NCBI RefSeq assembly: GCF_014649335.1
Contig: NZ_BMSV01000013.1
Coordinates: forward strand, 62,001 to 126,000
Source of the DNA: Streptomyces roseolilacinus
GTDB lineage: Bacteria; Actinomycetota; Actinomycetes; Streptomycetales; Streptomycetaceae
Direction: 5' to 3'
DNA: 64,000 bases
The position numbers and the translations under genes are program-made. Shown here in pieces: positions 1 through 8,027 of the stretch. Below the pieces are notes generated by a model. The model was not told the origin of the DNA, did not search any database, and saw only the letters and a list, made by a program, of their open reading frames with translations. Within the stretch, counting starts at the first letter, position 1. Every line of letters starts with the position of its first letter.

Positions 1-506
1 GACGCCAGCCCGGCGTCCTCGCCGAAGTAGGTGCTGGTCCCCCACAGTCCGAGCAGCGGCTCGTACTGGCGGAAGACGTCGGCCGACCCGCTGTAGAGGA
101 TCGAGGACCCCGGCTTGCCGATCATGTGCGGGACGGCCATGATGCCGCCGCTCAGGTACGCGATCCCGGCGTCGGCGGCCCACGCGGCCAGCTCCCGCGC
201 CTGGGCCGGTGACGTCGTGGTCAGGTTGATCAGGGTGCTCCCGGCCATCTCGCCGGCGAGCGGGTCGAGCACCTCGTGGACCGACGCGTGGTCCAGCAGG
301 CACGCGATCACCAGCCGGCCGCCCCGGACCGCGTCGCCCGCGGTGGCGGCGGCCGTCGCGCCCCGGGCGACGAGGCCGTCGGCCTTCCCCGGGGTGCGGT
401 TCCAGACCGTCGTCGGGTGTCCGGCGTCCACCAGGGCTTCCGCCAGCGCGGTGCCCATCGCCCCCAGGCCGAGAACGTTTACCTGGACGCTGTTTTCCTT
501 CGTCAT
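1..506 (-). CDS. NAD(P)-dependent oxidoreductase, 6PGDH/imine-reductase-like (3' end outside window)
   Basis: The reading frame starts at ATG 506 and runs off the left edge, so about 168 N-terminal residues are visible. The N-terminus has a Rossmann fold with the motif VLGLGAMGTALA near residues 10-21, followed by VWNRTPGKADGL, which is typical of the NADP-binding half of 6-phosphogluconate dehydrogenase-like and imine reductase enzymes. LINLTTTSPAQARELA near residue 95 also fits this family. Such proteins reduce imines or beta-hydroxyacids with NADPH in the cytoplasm; the substrate cannot be told from here. It is divergent from an HxlR regulator across 134 bp, an arrangement that usually means the regulator controls the enzyme. 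Family assignment is firm; the imine reductase subtype is inference. Confidence 0.85.
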   Translation of the reverse strand, partial: MTKENSVQVNVLGLGAMGTALAEALVDAGHPTTVWNRTPGKADGLVARGATAAATAGDAVRGGRLVIACLLDHASVHEVLDPLAGEMAGSTLINLTTTSPAQARELAAWAADAGIAYLSGGIMAVPHMIGKPGSSILYSGSADVFRQYEPLLGLWGTSTYFGEDAGLA

Positions 507-600
507 GCGTGTACTTCCCCTCGGTTTCGTCCTTCGCTCCGATCCTCTCCGCCGCCGGTAGGGTTGACCAGTACGGACTAATGAGTGGGGTACGCACCTG

Positions 601-614
601 CCGGTAAGTACCGG
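601..614. promoter_or_regulatory. candidate HxlR operator (inverted repeat) in divergent promoter region
   Basis: CCGGTA-AG-TACCGG is a perfect 6-bp inverted repeat, 26 bp upstream of the HxlR ATG. A GTAC-containing stretch and a TTGACC hexamer lie just upstream (564-593). Position between divergent genes suggests HxlR autoregulation and control of the oxidoreductase. This is inference from symmetry and location only. Confidence 0.4.
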
Positions 615-640
615 CGGTCGCGGGCCCCTTGGAGGGGCGG

Positions 641-1018
641 ATGGCTGCATCAGCGCGACGCGGGCCCTACTTCTGCGGCATCGACGCGGCGATGGACGTC
701 GTCGCCGGCAAGTGGAAGTCGCTGATCCTCTGGGAGTTGCACCACCACGGCACCCGCCGGTTCGCCGAGCTGCGGCGGGGGCTGCCGGGGGTCAGCGAGA
801 AGATGCTGATCCAGCACCTGCGGGAGATGGAGGAGGACGGGCTCGTCCACCGCGAGGTGTACCGCCAGGTGCCGCCGAAGGTCGAGTACTCCCTGACGGA
901 GCACGGCGCCTCCCTCAACGCCGCCCTGGCCTCGCTGGGGGAGTGGGGTACCGAGCGCATGCGGCGCATCGGGGCCGAGAGGGTCTCCGTCGACGGTGTC
1001 GCCGCGGCGGGCCGCTGA
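641..1018 (+). CDS. HxlR-family winged-helix transcriptional regulator
   Basis: The product is 125 residues, the usual size for HxlR regulators. It shows the family signature: a Cys near the N-terminus (YFCGIDAAMDVVAGKWK), a winged helix with RFAELRRGLPGVSEKML, and VEYSLTEHG. HxlR proteins are dimeric DNA-binding sensors of electrophiles or redox state. I chose ATG 641 because GGAGGGG ends about four bases upstream. A TTG codon 12 bases earlier overlaps the ribosome binding site and is unlikely to be used. The gene is divergent from the oxidoreductase at the left edge, which is its probable target. Confidence 0.88.
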   Translation: MAASARRGPYFCGIDAAMDVVAGKWKSLILWELHHHGTRRFAELRRGLPGVSEKMLIQHLREMEEDGLVHREVYRQVPPKVEYSLTEHGASLNAALASLGEWGTERMRRIGAERVSVDGVAAAGR

Positions 1019-1037
1019 GGGCCCGGCGCGCGGCGGG

Positions 1038-2378
1038 TCATGCCGGGAGGTGGGCGTCCGGGCCGGAGCGGGCCAGGCCGGCCAGGGTCCGCAGGGCCCG
1101 CGTGAGGACCTCCCGCGGGGGTGAGGCCAGGCCCAGGCGGACGGCGTGGGGCGCCCGGTGGGGGTCCGTGGTGAAGGCCGACGCCGGGGTCAGGGCGATG
1201 CCGTGGCGGGCCGCCGCCGCCACGAACAGGTCGGCGCGCCACGCCGGGGGCAGGTCCCACCAGCAGAAGCAGGAGCGCGGGTCCGTGCGCAGGGCGAACC
1301 CGGACAGGTCGCGGCGGACCAGGGACTGGCGGTGCTCGACCTCCCGGCGCTTCGCGCGGACCAGGGCGTCGACCGTTCCGGCCGACTGCCAGCGCGTCGC
1401 CGCCTCCAGGGCGTAGCCCGACGGGGACCAGCCGCCCGAGCGCACGGCCGCCTCGACGGCGGGGGCCAGGGCGTCCGGTACGACGGCGAAGCCCACGGTC
1501 AGACCGGGGGCGAGGCGCTTGGACAGGCTGTCCACGACGACCGTCCGCTCGGGTGCCAGGGCGGCGAGCGGCGGCACGTCGTCGTACAGGAACGCCCAGA
1601 TGGCGTCCTCGATCACCGGCACGTCCAACCGCCGCAGGGTCGCGACGAGTTCGGTGCGGCGGCCGGGCGGCATGGTGAGGGACAGCGGGTTGTGGAGCGC
1701 CGGCTGCAGGTAGACGGCGTGCAGCGGCGCGGTGCGGTGGGCGTCGGCGAGGGACTCCGGCCGTACGCCGGCCTCGTCCATGGCCAGCGGGACCACGGTC
1801 ACGCCGAGGCGGCCCGCGAGGGACTTCAGCACCGGGTACGTCAGCTCCTCGGCGCCCAGCCGCCCGCCCGGCGGGACCAGCGCGGCGACGGCGGCCGAGA
1901 TCGCTTGGCGGCCGTTGCCGGTGAACAGCACCCGGTCCGGGTCGGGCCGCCAGTCGGCGCGGGCCAGGAGGCGGGCGGCGGCCGTACGGGACCGGGCGGT
2001 GCCGGTCGCGCCCACCGGCCGCAGCGCCGCGTCCAGGACGTCGGCGCGCAGGAGCCCCTCCAGGCCCTCGGCGAGGAGGGCCGCCTGCTCGGGGACGACG
2101 GGGTAGTTCAGTTCGAGGTTGACCGGCTGGGCCGGCGGCTGGCTCAGGGCGGGTGCGGCGGACGGGTGCCCGGTCGCCCGGACGAACGTGCCCCGCCCGA
2201 CCTCCCCCACCGTCAGGCCGCGCCGGGCCAGTTCCCGGTACACGCGGGCGGCCGTGGACGGGGCGACGCCCCGGTCGCGGGCGAACCGCCGCTGCGGCGG
2301 CAGCCGGTCGCCCGGCCGGAGCCGGCCCGCCGCGATCTCCGCCGCCACCGCGTCCGCCACCCGCCGGTAGTCGTCCAC
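1038..2378 (-). CDS. MocR-type regulator (GntR winged helix fused to class I aminotransferase domain)
   Basis: The N-terminal 70 residues form a GntR winged helix (AAEIAAGRLRPGDRLPPQR, then STAARVYRELARRGL). The remainder is a fold-type I PLP aminotransferase-like domain with the PLP-lysine segment DSLSKRLAPG. About 446 residues matches the MocR/PdxR/GabR family, in which the enzyme-like domain senses PLP or amino-compound ligands and the regulator binds direct repeats. GTG 2378 is preferred because AGGGAG sits nine bases upstream; a TTG at 2405 would extend the protein by nine residues. It is divergent from a LysE-family exporter. The intergenic region holds two direct repeats overlapping both promoters, suggesting autoregulation and control of export. 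Confidence 0.88.
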   Translation of the reverse strand: MDDYRRVADAVAAEIAAGRLRPGDRLPPQRRFARDRGVAPSTAARVYRELARRGLTVGEVGRGTFVRATGHPSAAPALSQPPAQPVNLELNYPVVPEQAALLAEGLEGLLRADVLDAALRPVGATGTARSRTAAARLLARADWRPDPDRVLFTGNGRQAISAAVAALVPPGGRLGAEELTYPVLKSLAGRLGVTVVPLAMDEAGVRPESLADAHRTAPLHAVYLQPALHNPLSLTMPPGRRTELVATLRRLDVPVIEDAIWAFLYDDVPPLAALAPERTVVVDSLSKRLAPGLTVGFAVVPDALAPAVEAAVRSGGWSPSGYALEAATRWQSAGTVDALVRAKRREVEHRQSLVRRDLSGFALRTDPRSCFCWWDLPPAWRADLFVAAAARHGIALTPASAFTTDPHRAPHAVRLGLASPPREVLTRALRTLAGLARSGPDAHLPA

Positions 2379-2405
2379 CTCGGTCCGCTCCCTCCGCCGT
2401 CCCAA

Positions 2406-2459
2406 ATTGCACCGAGAGCAATGTTTTTATTGCACCGAGTGACGGGCTGTCAATATGCT
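2406..2459. promoter_or_regulatory. divergent mocR/lysE promoters with two direct-repeat operator copies
   Basis: The 11-mer ATTGCACCGAG occurs exactly at 2406-2416 and 2429-2439, a 23-bp period in direct orientation. On the minus strand TTGACA (2453-2448) is followed after 17 bp by the AT-rich ATAAAA, a candidate mocR promoter. On the plus strand TTGCAC (2430-2435) and TATGCT (2454-2459), 18 bp apart, could drive the exporter. The second repeat lies inside both promoters. MocR proteins are known to bind direct repeats; the promoter calls are inference. Confidence 0.6.
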
Positions 2460-2498
2460 CGAACCGTCGGTGGTCGGAGACGGCACGGGGGTGGCACC

Positions 2499-3149
2499 GT
2501 GGTGGAAGGCAGCGCCCTGCTGGGCGTGTTCGCGATCGCGCTCGGCATGGTGCTCACCCCCGGGCCGAACATGGTCTACCTGGTCTCGCGGTCCCTCACC
2601 CAGGGCCGCCGCGCCGGGGTCGTCTCGCTCGGCGGGGTCGCCGTCGGGTTCCTCGTCTACCTGGTGGCCACCAACCTCGGCCTGTCCGTGCTGTTCGTCG
2701 CGGTGCCGCAGCTGTACCTGGCCGTGAAGCTGGCCGGCGCCGCGTACCTCGGCTGGCTCGCCTGGTGCGCGCTGCGGCCCGGCGGGGTGTCCGTCTTCAC
2801 CCCGCAGGACGTGCCGCCGGACCCGCCGCGCAGGCTGTTCGCCATGGGGCTGACGACGAGCCTGCTCAACCCCAAGATCGCCATCATGTACCTGTCGCTC
2901 ATCCCGCAGTTCGTCGACGTCGGGGAGGGGCACGTGCTCGTCCAGGGGCTCGTCCTCGGCGCCGTGCAGATCGCCGTCAGCGTCGGGGTGAACCTGGCGA
3001 TCGTCATGGCCGCCGGGGCCGTCGCCGTGTTCCTCGCCCGCCGCCCCGCCTGGCTGCGGGTCCAGCGGTACGCCATGGGCGCCGTGCTGGGCGCCCTCGC
3101 CGTCGGCCTCGCCGCGGACACCTCCGCGCCCCGCGCCGCCGCGCGCTGA
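2499..3149 (+). CDS. LysE/RhtB-family amino acid exporter
   Basis: About 216 residues with five to six hydrophobic segments, the normal size for this family. The signature LTPGPNMVYLVSRSLTQGRRAG near the N-terminus and a later LLNPKIAIMYLSLIPQF are typical of LysE/RhtB exporters, which expel amino acids or related small molecules using proton motive force. Two consecutive GTG codons (2499 and 2502) are possible starts. GGGGG about seven bases upstream favours 2499. The gene is divergent from a MocR regulator, so export of an amino compound sensed by that protein is a reasonable inference. The substrate is not known. Confidence 0.88.
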   Translation: MVEGSALLGVFAIALGMVLTPGPNMVYLVSRSLTQGRRAGVVSLGGVAVGFLVYLVATNLGLSVLFVAVPQLYLAVKLAGAAYLGWLAWCALRPGGVSVFTPQDVPPDPPRRLFAMGLTTSLLNPKIAIMYLSLIPQFVDVGEGHVLVQGLVLGAVQIAVSVGVNLAIVMAAGAVAVFLARRPAWLRVQRYAMGAVLGALAVGLAADTSAPRAAAR

Positions 3150-3335
3150 CCGCCTCCCCCCTCACACACGACTGCCGTACGTCGATGACACGACGACACG
3201 ACGGCGCGACGGCGCGAGTACGGCCAAGGGGCCGGGAGGTGCGGGACCCCCGCGGACGGAGCCGCCCCGGAAAGGCCCGGAGAAGGACCCGCAAACGCCC
3301 CGAACCGCGCGGCTCCGCCTGCCAGACTCCCCCGC

Positions 3336-5291
3336 ATGGCGAAGGTGTACGCCCTCTTCGTGGGCATCGACGACTACCCGGCAGGCCGGTGGGCCAAGCT
3401 CGGCGGCTGCCTCAACGACATCGAGGCGGGGCGCCGTTGGCTGGAGGAGCGGCTCGACGCCCCGCCCGCCGTCCGCGTCCTCACCGACCGCGGGGCGACG
3501 GTCGCCGCGGTGACCGACGCGATCACCCGGCACCTCGGCAAGGCCGGCCCCGGCGACAAGGCGTTCCTCTGGTTCTCCGGCCACGGCACCGAGTACGACG
3601 TGTCGTCCCCGGCCGAGCGGTTCGTCGAGGCGACCGGGAAGTGCCAGGCCCTCGTCTGCTCCGACGGGCCGCTGCCCGACAAGCGCCTCGGCGCGCTCCT
3701 CGACGGGATCGCCGCCCGCGGCGCGCACGTCTCCGCCGTGCTCGACTGCTGCTTCTCCGGCGGCGCCACCCGCGACCCGGTGGACGCCGTCGCCCGGTAC
3801 GCGCCGCCGCTCCCCGAGTGGACGACGCTCCCGCAGCACGCGCCCCCGGCGGCCCGGGACACCGGCGACCCCGCCCGGGGCCCCCGGCACGTGCTGCTCG
3901 CCGGCTGCCGCCTCGACCAGCGCGCCTACGAGCGGAAGTACGGGGGCCGGGCGCACGGCGTGTTCACCCACGCCCTGCTGGGCGCCCTCCGCGCCGCGCC
4001 GCCCGGTGCCACGTACCGGGAGGTGCTGGCCGCAGCCCACGCGCGGGTGCAGACCGACGAGCGGTTCCAGCACCCCGTCCTCGCCCCGGCCGACCCCGGC
4101 GGCATCGCCGACACGCCCGTCCTCGGCGGCGCCGTCCGGCCGCCCGCCCCGCACCTGCTGCGGTACGGCCCGGACGGCTGGGAGGTCGACTGCGGCGGCG
4201 TCCACGGCCTGCGCGCGGGCGCCGGCGCCGCCCGCGGCACCGCGTTCACCGTCACGGGGGACCACGGCGGCCCCGCCGTCCGCGCCCGCGAGGTCCACCC
4301 GACCCGCACGCTCGTCACCCCGGACGGCTGGACGCCCGACCGCGCCCGCGCCTACCCCGTCGCGCCGTCGTCGCTGGCCCTGCCGCCGCTCGCGGTGCGC
4401 CTGGAGGGCCCCGACGCGAAGGCCGTGGCCCGCGCCCTCGCCACCGCCGGGCCGGGCGGCCGGCCCTCCCCGTTCGTGCGCGTCGGCGACGGCGCGCACC
4501 CCGACGGGCTGCGCCGCGTCGTCACCGGCGGCGGCCGGGCGCACATCCTCCGCCGCGACGGCTCGCCCGCCGTCGACCCCCTGCCGCTCACCGGTCCCGC
4601 CGACGCCCGGCGGGTCGCCCGCTGCCTCGTCCACCTCGCGCGCTGGCACCAGCTGCACGCCCTGGACAACCCGGCGTCGCCGCTCGCCGGACTGGTGCGC
4701 GTCGAGGTCGTCCCGTGGGGGCGCTGGGGCGCGTACGGCAGGGCCTCCGTCGCCCCCGACGCGACCGGCGACCTGGTGTGCCGCTACTCCGGCGGACCCG
4801 GCTGCCCGCGTCCCCCCGAGGTCACCATCCGCATCCACAACCACGCGAACCGCGCCCTGTGGGCCGTCCTCATCGACCTGACCGACACCTACGCCGCCCG
4901 CACCCACCTCTACCCGGGCCACTTCATCGGCGCCCGCCGCACCGGCCACGTCTTCGACGGCGAGGTCGTCGAGCTGTCCCTCCCGCCCGGCCGCGCCGAG
5001 AAGCCGGGCGCCGAGGCCCGCGACTGGCTCAAACTCGTCGTCGCCGAGAACGAGATCAACACCGCCCCGTTCCGGCTGGAGCGGTGGGACCCGTACGCCG
5101 ACGCGCACGAGTCGGCCCGCGGCGACACCGCCGGGCCCGACCACGACGCCCCGGACGGCGTGCTCCACCTGGCCGTGCCGGGCGCCGACCGCGACCTCGG
5201 GCCGTCCCGGCGCAGGGGGCCCGGCCAGTGGTGGGCGACCACCGTGCCGGTACGGACGGTCGTGCCGCCCCTCACCGGCCGGGGCGCGTGA
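3336..5291 (+). CDS. caspase-like (peptidase C14/metacaspase) protein with uncharacterised C-terminal region
   Basis: This 651-residue protein begins directly with a caspase fold: YALFVGIDDYP at the N-terminus, catalytic His83 in WFSGHGTEYD and catalytic Cys139 in LDCCFSGG. Both members of the dyad are present, so it is probably an active Arg/Lys-specific or related cysteine protease. The domain ends near residue 265. The remaining 380 or so residues contain a helix-rich stretch (ARCLVHLARWHQLHALDNP) followed by a beta-rich segment (VTIRIHNHANRALWAVLIDLTDTY). Related tails occur in other bacterial caspase proteins but have no function I can name. There is no signal peptide or membrane segment. 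No strong ribosome binding site precedes ATG 3336. It is convergent with a macro/antitoxin/RES operon. A role in regulated proteolysis or defence is inference. Confidence 0.85.
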   Translation: MAKVYALFVGIDDYPAGRWAKLGGCLNDIEAGRRWLEERLDAPPAVRVLTDRGATVAAVTDAITRHLGKAGPGDKAFLWFSGHGTEYDVSSPAERFVEATGKCQALVCSDGPLPDKRLGALLDGIAARGAHVSAVLDCCFSGGATRDPVDAVARYAPPLPEWTTLPQHAPPAARDTGDPARGPRHVLLAGCRLDQRAYERKYGGRAHGVFTHALLGALRAAPPGATYREVLAAAHARVQTDERFQHPVLAPADPGGIADTPVLGGAVRPPAPHLLRYGPDGWEVDCGGVHGLRAGAGAARGTAFTVTGDHGGPAVRAREVHPTRTLVTPDGWTPDRARAYPVAPSSLALPPLAVRLEGPDAKAVARALATAGPGGRPSPFVRVGDGAHPDGLRRVVTGGGRAHILRRDGSPAVDPLPLTGPADARRVARCLVHLARWHQLHALDNPASPLAGLVRVEVVPWGRWGAYGRASVAPDATGDLVCRYSGGPGCPRPPEVTIRIHNHANRALWAVLIDLTDTYAARTHLYPGHFIGARRTGHVFDGEVVELSLPPGRAEKPGAEARDWLKLVVAENEINTAPFRLERWDPYADAHESARGDTAGPDHDAPDGVLHLAVPGADRDLGPSRRRGPGQWWATTVPVRTVVPPLTGRGA

Positions 5292-5348
5292 ACCCCGCCC
5301 ACGACACCGGGCCGTCCCGGTCGCCCGCGCCGCCCGCTCCCGCGGTGC

Positions 5349-5415
5349 GGGCGGCACGGCCCCGGGCGGCCGGCGCGCCGGGTCCGGCAGCCCGTCGGAG
5401 CCCGCCGTGCCGCCC
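5349..5415. terminator. candidate bidirectional terminator between caspase gene and RES operon
   Basis: GGGCGGCACGGC at 5349-5360 is the exact reverse complement of 5404-5415. The 43-base interval contains further GC-rich self-complementary segments. It lies between two converging genes. No U-tract is present, which is common in high-GC actinobacteria. Confidence 0.45.
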
Positions 5416-5429
5416 CCTCCTCCGCGCGC

Positions 5430-6083
5430 TCAGCGCGGGGTGATCCGGGCGTGGTACGGATCGAGCACGCCGTTCAGCCAGTCCTCGCCGTCCGGGGTGG
5501 AGAGGTCCACGGCGGGCGTACCGGTCTCCTCGACCGCGCCGGGCGGGCAGCGGTCCCCGAAGAGGACCGCGACCCGGTCGGCGGGCTCCCGCTTCGACGG
5601 CCACACGAAGCCCTGCGCCCACGGGTCGGTGTGGCGCCGGATCCAGTGCCCCCACGCGCGCGTGAAGGCGTACTCGTGCGCCTCCGCCTGGACGAGCCAC
5701 GCGTCCTGCGCGACCGCCGCCAGGTCCCGCCCCGACATCAGCGACACGACGTCGACGTCCACGGCGAGCCGCAGGAACGCCAGCCGCCGCCCCCGCACCG
5801 CCGCGCGCGGCACCGGCCGCGGCTCCGGCGTCGTGCAGGGGATCGACCGCAGCAGCGTCTCGCACACCGCGGCGGACGCGGTGAACCCGGCGTACAGGAA
5901 GGGGTACGGGTCGTCCTCCGTCGCGTCGAACCGGCCGCCGCCCCAGAGCCGTCCGGCCGGCTCGGGGTTGAACGCGGTCGCCGGCCACGCCGCGCGGTGC
6001 ACCCGGAACAGCGGCGTCCCGGCCGGCAGCGTCGCCTTCACGGGCGTGCCGGGCGGGGCGGCGGGCGGCGGGGTGTTGGGCAT
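5430..6083 (-). CDS. RES-domain toxin (predicted NAD+-degrading)
   Basis: The 217-residue product matches the RES family in order of motifs: LFRVHR (Arg27/30), GGRFD (Arg51), YAGFTASAAVCETLLR (Glu75) and VWPSKREPADRVAVLFGDR (Ser163). RES toxins such as MbcT destroy NAD+ by hydrolysis or phosphorolysis and are neutralised by a partner with a ParS/MbcA-like domain. ATG 6083 begins five bases after the stop of the upstream gene, which encodes a protein with such a domain, so the two form a toxin-antitoxin pair in a three-gene operon led by a macro-domain gene. The family call rests on motif order. The NADase activity is known for the family and not shown here. Confidence 0.85.
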   Translation of the reverse strand: MPNTPPPAAPPGTPVKATLPAGTPLFRVHRAAWPATAFNPEPAGRLWGGGRFDATEDDPYPFLYAGFTASAAVCETLLRSIPCTTPEPRPVPRAAVRGRRLAFLRLAVDVDVVSLMSGRDLAAVAQDAWLVQAEAHEYAFTRAWGHWIRRHTDPWAQGFVWPSKREPADRVAVLFGDRCPPGAVEETGTPAVDLSTPDGEDWLNGVLDPYHARITPR

Positions 6084-6088
6084 CGCCG

Positions 6089-6835
6089 TCACTCCCCGTC
6101 CACCAGGGCGCGCGCCGCGCCCACCAGGTCGTCGTCCCGCCCGGTACCCAGGAGCGCGGCCGGCGACGCGGCCAGCCACGCGTTGTCGGCGAGCCACCAG
6201 TCGGCGGCGCCCCACGGGTCCTCGTCGGCGCCGAGCAGCCCGTTCACCTCCAGTACCACCGGCCACGGCAGGGCGTCCCCGGAGAACTGGAACCGGGGCA
6301 GCCGCACCGCCCCGCCCGCGCCGCGCAGCCGGATCAGCCCGGAGGCGTACGGGTCGCCGCCCCGCCGCCGCACGGCGTCCTCCGACAGGGCGGGCACCGC
6401 CAGCAGCCGGTCCCGCACCGGCCCGAGGACGGGGCCGACCATGCGCGTGCCGTCCAGCACCAGGACGGCCAGGTCCACGGCGCGGAAACCGGCGTACGCG
6501 GCGGCGTGCGGCGACGCCGGCGAGGCGGCCGTGGCGGGCGGCTCGGCCACGAACCGGGCGCCCTCCCCGTCCCCCAGCGCGTCCGCCAGCACGCGCGCCG
6601 CGTCCCAGGCCGCGCCCCGGGCCGCCTCCCACCCGCCGGTCCCGCCGGCCCCGTTGGTCCCGTCAGGCCGGCCGGTCCCGTCGCCCCCCTCGGACTCGTC
6701 GCCCCCCTCGGACCCCTCCCGCAGCCGCCGCAGGGCGTCGCGCAACCGCCGCGCCGCCTCCGGACCCAGCCGGGGCTCCAGCGCGTCCCAGGCGGCGGCC
6801 GCCCTCGCCAGCACCGCGTACGGGTCGCCACTCAC
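6089..6835 (-). CDS. ParS/MbcA-like antitoxin with N-terminal extension, partner of RES toxin
   Basis: The product is 248 residues from GTG 6835, overlapping the upstream macro gene by 4 bp (GTGA). The C-terminal 90 residues carry the RES-antitoxin pattern: DPYASGLIRLRG, RLPRFQFSGDALPWPVVLEVN, then DPWGAADWWLADNAWLAASPAALLGTGRDDD, the region that plugs the RES active site in MbcA-type antitoxins. The N-terminal half is Ala/Arg-rich and helical (AAWDALEPRLGPEAARRLRDALRRL). A low-complexity Gly/Glu linker follows, with GDESEGGDGTG. I see no clear Xre helix-turn-helix. At 248 residues it is longer than standard antitoxins. The antitoxin role follows from domain and immediate pairing with the RES gene. 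Confidence 0.75.
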   Translation of the reverse strand: MSGDPYAVLARAAAAWDALEPRLGPEAARRLRDALRRLREGSEGGDESEGGDGTGRPDGTNGAGGTGGWEAARGAAWDAARVLADALGDGEGARFVAEPPATAASPASPHAAAYAGFRAVDLAVLVLDGTRMVGPVLGPVRDRLLAVPALSEDAVRRRGGDPYASGLIRLRGAGGAVRLPRFQFSGDALPWPVVLEVNGLLGADEDPWGAADWWLADNAWLAASPAALLGTGRDDDLVGAARALVDGE

Positions 6836-7899
6836 GCCCCGCCCCCCTCGACGAGCCGGGCCAGCACGTCGGCGTCGGCCGCGTCGAGCACCACCAGGTG
6901 CAGGTCCCAGGCCGCGCCCCGCGCCAACTCCGCCTCCACCGCGGCCCACACGGCGGCGGCGCTCACCTCGGCGGGCAGCCCGCCCCGCCCGGCGCCGAGC
7001 AGCGGCAGGCACAGCGACCGCAGCGGCGGGTCGAACCGCGCCGACTCCTCGCCGAGCAGCGCGAACACCCGGGTCACCGCGCGCGTGACGTCGGCCGGCA
7101 GCACGTCGTAGTCGTTGGTGCCGGCCCGGGGGACGGCCACCGCCGCGTGGTAGAGCCGGCGCACCCCCTGCGCGGCCAGCGCGCCCGCCCCGGTCACCGC
7201 GACGGTCGCCGGCCGGACGGCCCGGCCGGCGGCGCCGTGCCGGGCGGCCCAGGCCCGCAACTCGTCGTGGATGCGGTCCTCCACGAGCTCCCCCGTGGGC
7301 CCGCGCACCGCCCCGGCCTGACGCAGCGACGCCGGCACGGACGACTTGTAGGGCGCGGGCAGCGCGAACCACACGTTGGCCGGGGACACCACCACGTCGA
7401 CGTCGCGCAGCAGGTCCACGGAGTGGACGTGCAGGGTCAGCCGGTGCGGTCCCGCGCGCAGCTCCCGGTGCGTGGTCCGGGCCGGCACCGCCGCGGGGGC
7501 GCCGGGCTGTTCGGCGGCCACCGCGGCGACCTGCTCGGCGACCTGACCGAGCACCAGGGGCTCGTGGTGCTTGCGGAACCGCTCGACGCTCACGCCGTAC
7601 ACCTCGGCGGCCCTGCGGCGCCGGTCGGCGGCGGGCCGGTCGCGGGTGCCCTGGACGAGGCCGAGGCCGTAGGCGGCGGCGTCCCTGAGCGTCCCCGCGT
7701 CCAGCCGGGCCACCGCGGCCCGTAACAGCCGCTCCACGGGGGTGGCGCCCGGACCGTGGGCGAGGGCGAGGGCGGCGGAGGAGGCGGCGCGGGAGAGCGA
7801 GGGGAGGTCCAGCTCGCGCAGCCGCACGAGGCCCGCTCGCCGTACGGCCTTCACCTCCCCCAGGATCGAAGCGTGATCGGGCATGGGGCCGGTCGGCAT
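6832..7899 (-). CDS. macro-domain protein with helical N-terminal region
   Basis: From ATG 7899 the product is 355 residues. The first 140 or so are helical and include AAEVYGVSVERFRKHHEPLVLGQVAEQV, a segment I recall from other actinobacterial effector-type proteins. The C-terminal half reads as a macro domain: DVVVSPANVWFALP, YKSSVPASLRQAGA and the ligand loop LPLLGAGRGGLPAE. Macro domains bind or hydrolyse ADP-ribose and its derivatives. Its stop overlaps the antitoxin start (GTGA), so translation is coupled and the three genes form one operon. A link with NAD+ cleavage by the RES toxin is an attractive inference. No good ribosome binding site precedes ATG 7899; GTG 7935 and ATG 7884 are alternatives. 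Confidence 0.78.
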   Translation of the reverse strand: MPTGPMPDHASILGEVKAVRRAGLVRLRELDLPSLSRAASSAALALAHGPGATPVERLLRAAVARLDAGTLRDAAAYGLGLVQGTRDRPAADRRRRAAEVYGVSVERFRKHHEPLVLGQVAEQVAAVAAEQPGAPAAVPARTTHRELRAGPHRLTLHVHSVDLLRDVDVVVSPANVWFALPAPYKSSVPASLRQAGAVRGPTGELVEDRIHDELRAWAARHGAAGRAVRPATVAVTGAGALAAQGVRRLYHAAVAVPRAGTNDYDVLPADVTRAVTRVFALLGEESARFDPPLRSLCLPLLGAGRGGLPAEVSAAAVWAAVEAELARGAAWDLHLVVLDAADADVLARLVEGGGA

Positions 7900-8027
7900 G
7901 CACGGAAGGATCCCAACACGCCGGTCGGTCCACAAGCCGCGTCCCGCTGTTCATCCCACCGGGTGAACCGGTCGCCTTCGGGGCGGCGGGCCGGGCGCCT
8001 TCCGGTCGGCGCCCGGCGGGACGGGCG

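Noticed and set aside
629..640. TTG start for the HxlR gene
   Set aside because: It overlaps the GGAGGGG ribosome binding site that serves ATG 641.
667..2421. Long minus-strand ORF (584 residues) across the HxlR and MocR genes
   Set aside because: Arg/Pro/Gly-rich shadow of the MocR gene in another frame; no domain or start, while MocR and HxlR have clear motifs.
2153..5443. 1096-residue plus-strand ORF spanning lysE and the caspase gene
   Set aside because: Low-complexity Arg/Pro/Ala sequence typical of out-of-frame reading in GC-rich DNA; it crosses two genuine genes.
7900..7935. GTG 7935 as start of the macro-domain gene
   Set aside because: It adds 12 residues with no family support and no ribosome binding site, although the chosen ATG also lacks a good one, so it stays an alternative.
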